64,000 nucleotides of DNA, taken from contig NC_134034.1 of the NCBI RefSeq assembly GCF_964204645.1, forward strand, positions 7,371,414 through 7,435,413, written 5' to 3'. Numbering within the stretch: position 1 is the first letter of the stretch; every line of letters starts with the position of its first letter. Under the pieces are notes generated by a model. The model saw only the letters and a program-made list of their open reading frames with translations, searched no databases and was not told the origin of the DNA. A program made the position numbers and the translations under genes. This DNA comes from Tubulanus polymorphus. Taxonomy: Eukaryota > Nemertea > Palaeonemertea > Tubulaniformes > Tubulanidae. Below, piece by piece: positions 19,835 through 30,395 of the stretch.

Positions 19835-21147
19835 GATGAGAAGATAGCATGCGAAATTTGTGGTGAACTTCTAAGAAAAAGTAATATGGCTCGACATATG
19901 AAAAAACATGATGAAAATTATAAACCCCCTAAAATAAACTGCCCAAAATGTAATAAATTATTCTCAAGAAATTATGTTAAAAAACATTCAGAGAAGTGTA
20001 GAATTAATGGCGCAACGGCTAATGTTGATAGTAATGAAAGTAATAGTAATTCTGCCGAAGTTGAACCTGAAGTTATTTGGAAAAGACCTTTCTTATTCTA
20101 TGATACGGATAATATAAAAGATCATTTCTGCGAGCCTTGTCGAATAAAATATAACCCTGAAAATATAGAAGATTGGGAGAATCATCAATTTCGTAAAGTA
20201 CATATAGATAAAATTTCTAATAAATTTGAAACTGAATTTAATGAAAGAAAAAATAATTTATTAGAAAAAATAAAATATGAGAAAACGTTACCAGATAATA
20301 GAGAAACAGTTGAAAAGTTAGAAAAACAATATAATGAATTAACAAGAAAAACATATTATTGTAAATATTGTAAATTGATTATTACAACAAGTAATTCAAA
20401 TCTACATAATAGAACATTAAAACATAAAGAAAACGTAAGAAAATACCAAGAGCTTAATGAAGATCTATTACCAATAAATTATAAACGAAAATGTCCACAA
20501 TGTAGTTATGCGACCTTAAGACAAGAAGGTACTGTGTTATTTTGTGTTGATTGTGGGTGGCAAAAGAATTTATGGGGTGAAGAAAAAACTAGAAATTTTC
20601 TCATAGATCCAAAATTAAATTATCTAGATGAAATTTTTAAAATATTTTCTATAGAAGATCATACACCAGAATATATGCAATGGCTTGAAAAAATGAAAAT
20701 AATAGAAAATAAAAATGGCGAAATAACTAAAAAAGATATTATAAATACAATTATTCCGTCAACATTTAACACAAAACAAAAGAAAATGTATTTATATTTA
20801 TTATTTTTAACGATTATTATGAAAAACCTAAATTAACAGTAGAAGATATGGAAAATATAAAAAAAAATATTCAAACAAATATTAATGTATCATTTGGAAA
20901 ATAGAATAACAGATTCAATAAATTATGAATTCTTTTTAAATAAGATTGTAAATTATTTAAACCTAGATATTATAATTCCATTTGACGAATTAACAAACAA
21001 AAAGAAACAAAGAGAGCGAGATGAAATGTGGAACAAGATGGAACTTTATTTAAATGAAAAAATGGAATGGAAGAAGAACCTAAACAATTAAATGAAAATG
21101 AAGAAGCCAATAGTGATTTCGAGTTTGATGATATAGATCCATTTTAA
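19832..21147 (+). pseudogene. VLTF3-like: VLTF3-like late transcription factor, frameshifted near the 3' end (copy A)
   Basis: The N-terminal part has two zinc-finger modules (C7-C10-H22-H26 and C37-C40-H52-C56), then an FCEPC pair, a CKYC/H/H finger and a zinc ribbon (KCPQC...FCVDCGW). The helical C-terminal half ends in a charged RERDEMW segment, an arrangement I associate with poxvirus/NCLDV VLTF3 proteins; a profile search is needed. Such factors direct transcription of late virion genes. Several 1-2 base indels after about 20805 break the last 100 codons here, while copy B is open throughout. It has an early-type promoter. Its stop overlaps the polymerase stop by four bases, tail to tail. 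Confidence 0.62.
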
Positions 21148-24100
21148 TAACCATAAGGTAATGTTTTTATACCATCATCTAAAATATGCCTTTTATCATC
21201 AAATGGATTTAAACTAGTTTTTTCAACTTCATTAATGTACATTTCATGATCTTCTGATCTTAAACAATTCATTTTGTGTTTCATTACAATTGATTTATAT
21301 AAACACTTTATATAATCTTGAAATTCTATATGTTTATCAACCACATGTTTTGTTATTCCTTTTAACTTTTTAGCTTCATGATCTTTTGTTCTGTAACTAT
21401 ACATTTTACTTCTTATCCCAACAAATTCAATCATTTCATCACCCCCTAATTCATCTTTAAATTTACCAGGAATCTTTTTATTATCATTGCTAAATAGTTC
21501 ATGATCTTTGGGATAATTGCTAAAATCAAAATAATGTTTTAATGTTTTTAAGTCTTTTGTTATATCATTTGTCTTGATTTTTAGTATGTAACTGTCGGTA
21601 TTTTTTTGGATTAATGGGAACCCAGAATTGAATGTTCCATCATCTGTTGATAAATCATAAACATAGTCAGTTGGGTTATATATTTCAAATAAATCTTTAA
21701 CTTCTTCTGTTAATTCTTTTTCTACATGCCTTAAATTAAAACAATTTGGTTTAGATTTGATTAATTCTATATTCATATTAAATCCTAATGAACTGCATAA
21801 TATATTCAATCCTGATATAGCAACTTTTCCTTTTTGAGCAAAGGATATTGTTTTGCGGTTTTGGAAACTTTTTGAACCATCTGCGGCATAGAATCCAATG
21901 AAGAACCACTTTCTTAAATTATTTTTTGCATTCAATACATAATCTGGAACTATCTTTTCTTTTGTTGAAGTATTACTTTTCACTATTGCATGAATATAGA
22001 ATTCATCATTATATTTTGTAGCAAAATCTTTAGGATTATTTACAAATATTCTATAAACCGCGGATGATTTCATATGATCCATGATTCTAAATGTTTTATA
22101 TGAATAAACTTCTTCGCAGAATTTCTTTATTCTTTCTAATAATTTCAAATCTTGATTGCATAAATACCAACGATATTGAGTGCGATTAACATAATTATAC
22201 ACACCTGCTGAACCATCACCCATGAAAAATCCTTTGATAAAATATTCTTTTTCTTCTAATGTTTCAGGTTCTATATTATAAATATTATCAATAATTTCAT
22301 CAAATGACATATGATTCATTCTTTGGAAAAATCTTTTATGTAATAATTCATCTCCAATTTTTATATCAGTTGGTTTTATTTCATCACCATTTCGTTTAAT
22401 TAAACTATGATCTTCTGTAACATCTACAAATCCTAATTTAGTTCTAACTCTATAGATTTTCTTATTTGTTTTATGCCTAATAATATTCTTTAATTTTTTC
22501 CATCCATTTCTTGTCCAAACATCCATTAAACCATTTATTTGTATTAATTCTTTTTCTCCATATGAAATATAACATTCATTTTGTTTTGGAATTATTTCTG
22601 AAATTCTTCTTATCAATATTTTATTATTACATTTTAATAATATTGGGGTGTCAGCTGTTACAGGATCGAAATATAATATTTCAATATGCTTTTCCCCAAA
22701 AAGTGGTTGTAAAACAATATAATAAAAATCATACATTAATAATTTTGATACTTCTAAAACAGTCGAACCAATAAATATAGGTTTATTAAATTTCATTGAT
22801 GTTCTTTTTAATTTAACTGCTGTTAAATAATCTTCAAATCTTTTATTTCCTAAATGTCTATGACTTGATTGTAGGTGTCTTAATCTTTCAGAATTATTTA
22901 CTAATTCAATATCATTTCTATTTCTAATATTTTCGCATGTTTTACCATAAAAACTATTATTCATTAATTTGAAGAAATCTTTTTCAAAATCTGTTTTTGA
23001 TATGGTTCTCTATTGAGTATTGAAATCTATATATTTTTCTAACCACTTCGATTGATTAAATTCAATATATTTATGTACTTTCTTTAATTTCATTCCTTGT
23101 TTTAGATAAAATTTTAACATTCTATAATGAACAATATAATTGTATTTACTATTTTGAGTAAGTATTAATTTTTCTGTAAAAACATGATCTTTCGGTTTTA
23201 TTTTCTTCTGGTATTCACTTAAATAACTATCATCTACAGTTAAATGTTCTGGGCAATAAGGTAAGTTTCTTGTTTTAAACTTTATATTTTCAGGATATTC
23301 TAAATCAACTACAAAGAAATAACCAATTGGTGCTTCATCTTTTAAACTCGCAATTGCGCTTTCCCAATCAGTTTTATCACCATTTTCAACTTCTGTTAAT
23401 ATAAAACTTTTATATGGTTGAGGTTTCATCATTGCCCAACCATATAAATTATTGGCGTCAATATATAATAATTTATATTCATCATTTGCTTTAAAATATC
23501 TATCTCCCATAACACCACTAATTCCACCTCTAATTGATTTTTCAAATAATAAAACCATATCTGGTTCTTTTAATAAATCTAATTCTACATTTGTATATTT
23601 TAAACCACATTGCCAGGTTAAACCAGGACTAGAGTAGCAATAACAAGGATCAACATTAAAATGATTCAAATTAACTTCTCTAAATTTTTCAAATATGTCA
23701 GCCAATATCATAACGTCTGATTTTAAATATAAATCAACTAATTCACCATGATTTTTCATCTTAAAATGGTTCCAAATATTTAATGTTCTATTAAACACTT
23801 CGTCTTTCACATACTCCTCTTTTAATTGATCATAGAATTGATCTTTTAATAATTCTGTTACATTAAAATCATTGTGTGTTTTATAAAATGAATAAGGAAT
23901 TGCGCCTTTATATCTCAATAATTTAAAATCTTGTTCATTTGGATAATAATATCGAGTTATAACAAAATCATTATCAACTAAACTTTTTGATAAATTATCT
24001 AATGAACTTGCTAGAAATCTATAAGAATCTAAAAATCTAATGCAACCAAATTGAAATGAAATATAATTTTCAGATGTTTTAGCTAATAGTTTAAAATCAT

Positions 24101-26217
24101 ATTTTCTTACATTTGCTTCATTCATAGCATTCATTATATTCTTCTATTTCTTGATTAATTGCGCCAAATTTTCCCGATAATTTTTTTATAAATAGATGGG
24201 TATCATATCCTGATAAATTATGAAATAATATTGGTACGAAATTTACTTTTTTAGCTGGTAAATTGCAATCTTCATGAGCAGCTCCACGATATTTTGAATT
24301 CAAATGATCATGATCTCTAACTCTTTTATCAAATGAATAAAAACGTTTTTCACAATAACAACAATGAGTTGCATAATTAAAATCAATTTCATCTTCTTTT
24401 GTCATAACTATTCTTTTATTTTTGTTTAATAATTTTGCAAAATCACTTTCTAATTCAATCATTTTATCACAAAAATCATTAACTACATTTTCACCTCTAA
24501 AAGAAATATATTGACTTTCATATAATTCAGGATAATTTGATTTTATATAAATTCCATAAGCAGCAGCTCTTTGATGAACTTTTTTAATTGTATTTATAAT
24601 TGGTGGGTCTTGTATTGTGTCTTCATTTAATTCATTTCCTTTATCCATTGATTTTAATAATTGCTTTTTGTTATATATTTCTTTTCTATCTTGATTAGTT
24701 AATTCTTTATTCAATGATTCAAAATCCCCATAAATTACAAATGGAACAATATTCTTAAATTTATGATTAGTAAATTTCAATTTATAATCTTTTTCTGTTG
24801 GCATTATTAATTTACAAAAATCTTTATTATCACATAATTCTTTATGTTTTAGTAACGCATTCTCAGTCATAAATTTAGATAAACATTTTCTACATAGATA
24901 AATTTTATTATGATGATCACTTTCTGTTCTAAAGAATAAATCAATTTGTTTTAACCACATATAATGTTCATTTTCATCTTTTTTGTAATATAACAAATCT
25001 ATAGCATTTTCATCATCATAATATTCTGTTAAATATAAAGCTTCCAATGTATAATCTTTAATATTTTCACCTTTTGTCTTTGGTAATTGCATTAATTCGA
25101 ATACATTTTTTTTTAAATTATTAACTTTTTCTATTTTAGGAATCATTTTCATAGTTACTGGATATTGATCAATTTTATATAATGTTTCATATTTCCGGTA
25201 ATTTGTTATTCTAAAACTATGCGTCATATCTTCTGTTGGGTGTAAACAACTAATAATTGACCATAGAAAACATTTATTATCTTCATTTTGAATATTTATT
25301 ACTGCTTTTGTTGTAAATGGTAATTTAATATAAGATGATGCTTTAATATCCTTTTCTGTTGTAAAGTTTGAATCATTTTTAAACATTTTATTACTTTTTG
25401 ATGTTTTATTCCTTTTTGTATTATAAACATTTAAATCTAAATATATAATTTCATTCAATGTTGAGCCAGAACCCTCAAAATATCTTTCTTCAATATGACG
25501 TTTAAATTCATTAAATATTTTTTCTAACTTCTCTTTTATTTGTGTTTTTGAAATTATTTCTTCAGAGAGTGTTTGAATATTATAATCCATTTTATCTTCT
25601 GACTTTAAAAAACTTACTTTCCCAGAGATACTAATTTTTGGATATTCAACATCTGTTATCAAATCTAGTATTTTTTCTATTATTTCACTAAATTTGCTAT
25701 AATCTTCTATTGTTGTTCCTTTAAAAAATCTAAATATAATAGCTGCAGGACCAATTTTACTACGTAATGTTTCTAAAATTTCAATTGTATCTTTTATTTC
25801 TAGTGAATCAATATAATTTCTAACATTTTCCATGTAAGGTTTATTTGAAATGGATTTAGTTTTTGAAGTTGATTTTTTTACTTGTTGAGGTTTATTATCA
25901 AAATATTCTGGTCCTAAAACATTTTTATTTAAATTTTTATAATGTTTTTGTGATTCGAGATGTCTATTATAATTCCTTTTTATTATAAATTCATTACAAA
26001 CTTCACATTTTATTTCATCCACATTCATATTTTCTAATCGTTCTTTTCTTTCATTGGAATTTTTTGGAGTTTCAAAATCTATTACATTTTTTATATGATT
26101 TGCAGATTTTTCATGTCGTGATTTTTGGGATTTATCGATGTATTTTTTACGATATGTGCAATAATATTGATTTTTATTAACATTATTATTTTCTGGTTGG
26201 TGTTCATTCTCCCCCAT
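21144..26217 (-). pseudogene. PolB: Protein-primed DNA polymerase B with intein, broken by a frameshift and a stop (copy A)
   Basis: In order: N-terminal C2H2-type fingers, a CFLWSII...CLHP block typical of Polinton polymerases, exonuclease motif I (YGDFES, near 24717-24746), an HNH-like zinc segment (CCYCEKRF...DHDH), exonuclease motif II (FHNLSGYD, near 24196-24226), motif A (DANNLYG, near 23438-23463), motif B (NNSFYGK, near 22937-22962) and motif C (YFD/TDS), which is split by an intein. A frameshift lies at about 24118-24134 and an in-frame TAG at 23010-23012, so copy A cannot make the full enzyme. Such polymerases copy linear genomes from a terminal protein. The first finger has lost a cysteine (CTYR). 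Confidence 0.93.
21600..22664 (-). other. Intein with LAGLIDADG endonuclease in polymerase motif C (copy A)
   Basis: The 355-residue insert separates YFD from TDS of the catalytic YxDTDS motif. It has a VTADTPILL start (block A), a VTEDHSL block B with the T-x-x-H signature, two LAGLIDADG-type helices (FIKGFFMGDGSA and WFFIGFYAADGS), a VYDLSTDDG block F and a terminal QKN before extein threonine. The first residue is proline (codon CCT) where splicing inteins need cysteine or serine; copy B has serine. Its penultimate residue is lysine rather than the usual histidine. Copy A's intein is thus probably unable to start splicing, though its endonuclease motifs look intact. Confidence 0.88.
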
Positions 26218-26297
26218 TTATAAGGAAAAAAAATTACTTGTGGTGATGAGTGGTCGACCTTCGACCTCTGGTATGAAAGCCTACTTTCCCAATTACT
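26129..26297 (-). repeat. Right terminal inverted repeat of copy A
   Basis: It is the inverted partner of 1794-1962, ending ...CAATTACT at 26297. It contains the polymerase start and its upstream signals. Confidence 0.93.
26212..26262 (-). promoter_or_regulatory. Early-type promoter of the polymerase gene, within the TIR
   Basis: On the minus strand: CTCATCACCACAAGTAA, a run of eight T, then CCTTATAAATGG at the start codon. The same combination precedes the 108-residue and 71-residue genes and, with a longer gap, the VLTF3-like gene. Confidence 0.6.
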
Positions 26298-26303
26298 TAA
26301 ATG
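26298..26303. repeat. Target site duplication of copy A, right (taaatg)
   Basis: Exact copy of 1788-1793 on the other side of the 24.5-kb insertion. Confidence 0.95.
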
Positions 26304-27268
26304 CTGTCACTAAAACCGATTCATTTCCAATGCCACGGATCGATGATTTAATTGATAGAATTGGCAACGCAAAATTTGTGTCAACATTTGATTTGACAAA
26401 AGGTTACTGGCAGGTTCCGCTCACTGATCGTGCAAAAATGATTTCGGCCTTTGTTACTCCAAATGAGTTGTTGCAGTATAAAGTTATGCCCTTTGGCATG
26501 AAGAACTCCGCTGCTACGTTTCAGAGGCTAATGAATAGGGTCACTGAAGATTTAGAGTCTACGTATGTGTATTTAGACGATATCGTTTTGGAGGCGGATG
26601 CCTGGGATGATCATCTGACCCAAATTCGTGCTTTCGTCAAATCAACGGCTTTCGTCAAGCCTATACTTGATTTTCCTCAGCCACCTGATAAACGATCATT
26701 AATGCATTTCTTGGGTATGGCTTGTTTTTATCGGAAATTCTGTAGAAATCTAGCTCAAATTACTGCTGTTTTAACTGATTTGTTTAAAAAAGAGGTGAAA
26801 TTTGAATGGACACAGCAGTGTAGTAACGCGTTCGAATCTGTGAAGTCCATGTTGGCAGCTAGTCCTGTATTGCGAGCACCTGATTTTAATAGTCAATTTC
26901 GGCTAAGTATTGATGCTAGCGACAACGGGGCTGGTGCTGTTCTTACTCAGAGTGATAAGGATGGGGTTGAACATCCCGTCTGTTTCTTTTCAAAGAAGTT
27001 CAACTCTGCACAAAAGATTTATTCTACTATTGAAAAGGAGTGTCTCGCGCTGGTACTGGCTGTTGACCATTTCGAGATTTATGTGAGTACCGGGAGATTT
27101 CCTGTAGTCGTATTTACTGATCAGGATCCTTTAGTGTTTTTAAGCAGGATGAAAAATAAAAACAGGAGATTGATGTGTTGGAGTCTGTACCTACAGGAAT
27201 ATAACTTGGATATCCATCACATTCGCGGATCTAAGAATGTGATAGCTGATACATTGTCGCGGGTGTAA
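26298..27268 (+). pseudogene. Ty3/Gypsy reverse transcriptase-RNase H, 3' part
   Basis: The frame resumes the Gypsy gene cut at 1793. It has the SDFPMPRIDDL-like block (TDSFPMPRIDDL), motif A in FVSTFDLTKGYWQV, FGMKNSAATFQRLM, the active-site YLDD (in YVYLDDIV), then RNase H blocks (LSIDASDNGAGAVLTQ, KKFNSAQKIYSTIEKECLAL, HHIRGSKNVIADTLSRV). Part of the thumb between YLDDIV and FPQPPDKRSL is deleted, and the frame ends at the end of RNase H; protease and integrase are absent. The first codons shown by an ATG at 26240 belong to the Polinton end, not to the Gypsy. Confidence 0.92.
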
Positions 27269-27421
27269 CTAGTTAACTCGATGTATAGTCTCTAGAAGTG
27301 TTGAAGTTATTTTTGTAATAGACCGTTAATATTGGGAAAAGCTGTATGAATTTACAATTTGATAATTCTGTTAAAACTTTGATTATTTGAGTTCCCCACA
27401 ACTCAACTTTTGTAAGGGGCT

Positions 27422-27700
27422 TGTTACCTGGTATTATATTGTAAGAGTTGTATTGTACTGCCTGGCTGACTTGCATTTCCAGCAGTGGTTCACTGGTTTA
27501 ATCCAGCTGTCACAGTTTGTGCCTCCTTAATGCCTGCTTATATATATATACCACTGCTGGGCTTGTATTAGTCAGTCAGACCTAGGCCGTTCCTGGAACT
27601 ATTAAAGTGTCGCGCTGTTTTATAGCCGTTGTTGGCAGTTTCTTGTTAGCTTGGACGTTTACTCCACATCTGAGGATTTGTCTTTGACCCGCGTGTAACA
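27422..27700 (+). repeat. Candidate Gypsy 3' LTR
   Basis: The segment begins TGTTAC and ends GTAACA, is preceded by a purine-rich AAGGGG tract that could prime plus-strand synthesis, and contains a TATATATATA box near 27541 with a pyrimidine/CAGTCAG region after it. No second LTR is in the window, since the 5' part of this Gypsy is missing, so the limits rest on the terminal inverted bases only. Confidence 0.5.
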
Positions 27701-29060
27701 ACGGGATAAAGCAAAACAACAATATCTCCCCATACTTCCGTTTTTCTTTATATAGAAAGTAGTCGGGAGTATCATGAAGTAACAGCGTGATTCTTTCACC
27801 AGCCGCATAATTAATGCAACCCATCGTTCCGACCAAATACGGTTCCGTCTATTCTTAAGTTTATAAAAAGACTTCTGAATGTTTGCCAGATATCGCAGCA
27901 GAAGAACCGAGAAAGAATTATTTTTAAACCAGGCTGATTTATGGTCAGCGCTGATAGATCAAAGCATCAAACAACAACCTGCTTACTACATCTTACTACG
28001 TTTGTTGTCTGAAACCATTAATAACCACCAACCCATTCAGGAAATCAACATTACAAACATTTTATAGCTTCTACGAAATCTTGCTGCGGATCATCACTCC
28101 CCATCCAGCTTAAATTTCGTCCCGAAATTTTGGATTTAGACCAACTCATGTAAATCACGCCGAAACCTCCCTAGACAGATCCTGAAAAAGAACATCAATA
28201 AAAAACACAATTCATGCTATACGAGTAAATGTTTAAAGTTCAATCACAACAACGCGTATTAAAGTTCAGGATACCCAATCGGAAAAAGTACATTGAGACC
28301 GCTGTCTCCGCACACTAAACAATGAAAAAGTCAAGCACAAAACACAGTTCACAGTTTGAGTTTGAAATTCACCGCGAAGTGACGCAATAGCTACCAGCCG
28401 CAACAAGGTACGTCATGGACGGACGAATGACGTCATCCACCGCAGTTCCTCGCAGTGCGTGATAGTGCGGCAAAACGCATTCATGTTCAGCTGATACTTG
28501 CTCGCTATTCATAGACGCTATAGTACTACGGTTACTCTATCGGAGTCTTTTCTCCACAGTTAATATAGAAACGGAACAGTAATGTATTATCACTATCAGG
28601 GGGGTACCCGTCAACATCTATTGCGGTTGACAGAAGAAGGCATTCTTCCATCGTAGTGCTGTCATATCTCGACGGTCTCATCTTCACACATCCGATAAGG
28701 GTAACTTACAATCAAATAAAAACACAGAGATTATATAACAATTACGTAACGACAACCACTCTGACTACAGATAATAAACACTGCAAATTATTGATATTAC
28801 GGCGAAAAGCCAATACCACAACAATTAAACTATAATCACTTCTTATTCATGGTTGTCTTTATCTCTCGTTAATTAAAACTTCCATAGTACTTATTCAATA
28901 TAGTTATATTCCATTATCCTATAATAACAACTTTCCGATAACTTTGCAGGACATATGCATCCCAATCCAACTACTAATTAGATTATACTTACGTCAAATT
29001 CAATTTCAACCAGGAGTGCATCCGAGCACCCCTGTCAAAAATAGCTATTCTTGGATAGCT
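27701..29060. other. Unassigned non-coding stretch
   Basis: I see no convincing gene, RNA or long repeat. Short open frames (for example 27879-28067) have no recognisable domain. A GACGTCAT motif occurs near 28428. Confidence 0.5.
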
Positions 29061-29065
29061 TCCAA

Positions 29066-30131
29066 CTATTGTTCTGAGTACAAATATGGGTACAGCCTAC
29101 TGGCATCAGCCAAAAGCGAATTCCTGGGAATCCCCAGCGAGTAGTCTGGTGGCGAGAGATCGTCACCAGGAGGAGCTGTGAGTGCCAGTACCCCGGGCCC
29201 ACGTTCAGTTCGGGCAACATCATCTATTACAACGATCTCGGGCTCCACGGACGAAACTGTCAGCTGAGTCGCTTCTCGTAACTCCGTGCTAAAAGAACGA
29301 TACACTGCGACAACCACTACCTTACTCGGAACCGATACGAGCTGTCTCATCGTGAAAAGACTAACCCGTAGGGGCACCGAGCAAGACGTCGGCAGATTGT
29401 ACATCGTTCCTTGCGAACAAGTCAGTTGCTTAGTCCGCCAGGTTAAGTTCAAGCGGGCGACTCCACAAATGACCCGTAATGCAACCTTAGTGAGAGCTGG
29501 AGGTTCAAAACGACATCTCGTTTCGCAACCGGACAATGTTAGTAGAGGCAAGTCCAATGTCTGAATTCCATTCTTAAGCCTTATGGCTAGCCTAACCGGA
29601 TATTTTCCCGGTGAACAAGGTGCAGGCAAACAGTGTCGGCACCTGTAGCACATAGCACGCAATAAAGGTCTGAGAACAGGACGAAATCGACGCGCACATT
29701 TTTAGCCATGACAACTTCCCGGATGACTATATTATTCCAGCCCCCTTGCTTTAAATCATGAATAGCGGGGTGAGCAGTCACCATGGCCTCAGCGGTCGGA
29801 AGGAGTCCTGCCCCCAGAATTGATAAGGAACCTTGAATTTAGTGTCCACCGTAGCCACTTTTGACCAGTTATTAGGCTGTAGGCGATGCGCCTCACGAAA
29901 CATTTCCAAATAGCCGGAGCAGTGAGAACGAAGTTCTGGCTGGACAAGAGAACAGCGTAGCCGCAAGCCTTTACTCAGGGGGTCATTAACAACTAGCCGC
30001 GGTATAGCGAACGTGTGAAACCAGACACCATAGTTTGGCCTCAAGACCGTCGAGGGCATCAGACAATAGGCCGACGACCATATGGCCACCAAGATTACGA
30101 CAATTTGCATCCTGAAAAATAGGGATAGCAA
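29066..30131 (-). pseudogene. Env-like region with signal peptide, frameshifted
   Basis: Three partly overlapping open frames (30131-29778, 29784-29587, 29662-29066) follow one another with frame changes. The first starts with a hydrophobic signal peptide-like stretch (residues 8-23, VVILVAIWSSAYC) and then has spaced cysteines. Position directly after the pol chromodomain is that of an envelope-like gene in some Gypsy elements; no fusion peptide, furin site or membrane anchor could be assigned confidently, so the call is contextual. It is damaged and not expected to give a functional product. Confidence 0.4.
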
Positions 30132-30355
30132 GAATCAGTAACCTCGAAACCACGTACTAGTCGTCTCTTTCTCGACGTCTCTTCTTTATTTTTACGAGTT
30201 TTTCGCTTCACTTTAGCGGTATGGTCATCCCAATAGACTCGAATGATTTCAGGAGGCAGGTTGTCGGCTGGCTCAAACGTGTTCTCATTATCGTCATAGC
30301 CAACCCATTTTATAAGATATTTCAGAATGCCTTTCTCTTTTTTGTGACGAATCAC
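30095..30355 (-). pseudogene. Chromodomain at the end of a Gypsy integrase
   Basis: The segment YLIKWVGYDDNENTFEPADNL, shown here split at WVGY, matches the chromodomain core (KW-GY--- N-TWEP--NL) with F for W in the aromatic cage. The rest of the integrase is missing. It ends in a basic tail. Confidence 0.8.
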
Positions 30356-30395
30356 TCGTTCTACGTGATAGATTGGCTAAACCGGCCTTTCTTAG

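Larger units (their letters stand above)
1794..26297 (-). mobile_element. Polinton/Maverick-like element, copy A, 24.5 kb with TIRs and TSD
   Basis: The element is bounded by 169-bp inverted repeats beginning AGTAATTGGG and by a 6-bp target duplication. It encodes protein-primed polymerase B, a DDE integrase with chromodomain, a packaging-type ATPase, a probable major capsid protein and a penton-like protein, the core set of Polinton/adintovirus elements. I found no adenain-type protease. Between about 2572 and 10290 it carries 7.7 kb with no counterpart in copy B (LINE scrap, satellite array, other repeats). Several genes have frameshifts or stops, so this copy is damaged although both termini are preserved. 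Confidence 0.93.

Noticed and set aside
26240-26297. ATG at 26240 as start of the Gypsy reverse transcriptase
   Set aside because: These codons lie in the Polinton terminal repeat; the Gypsy frame truly continues from 1793.
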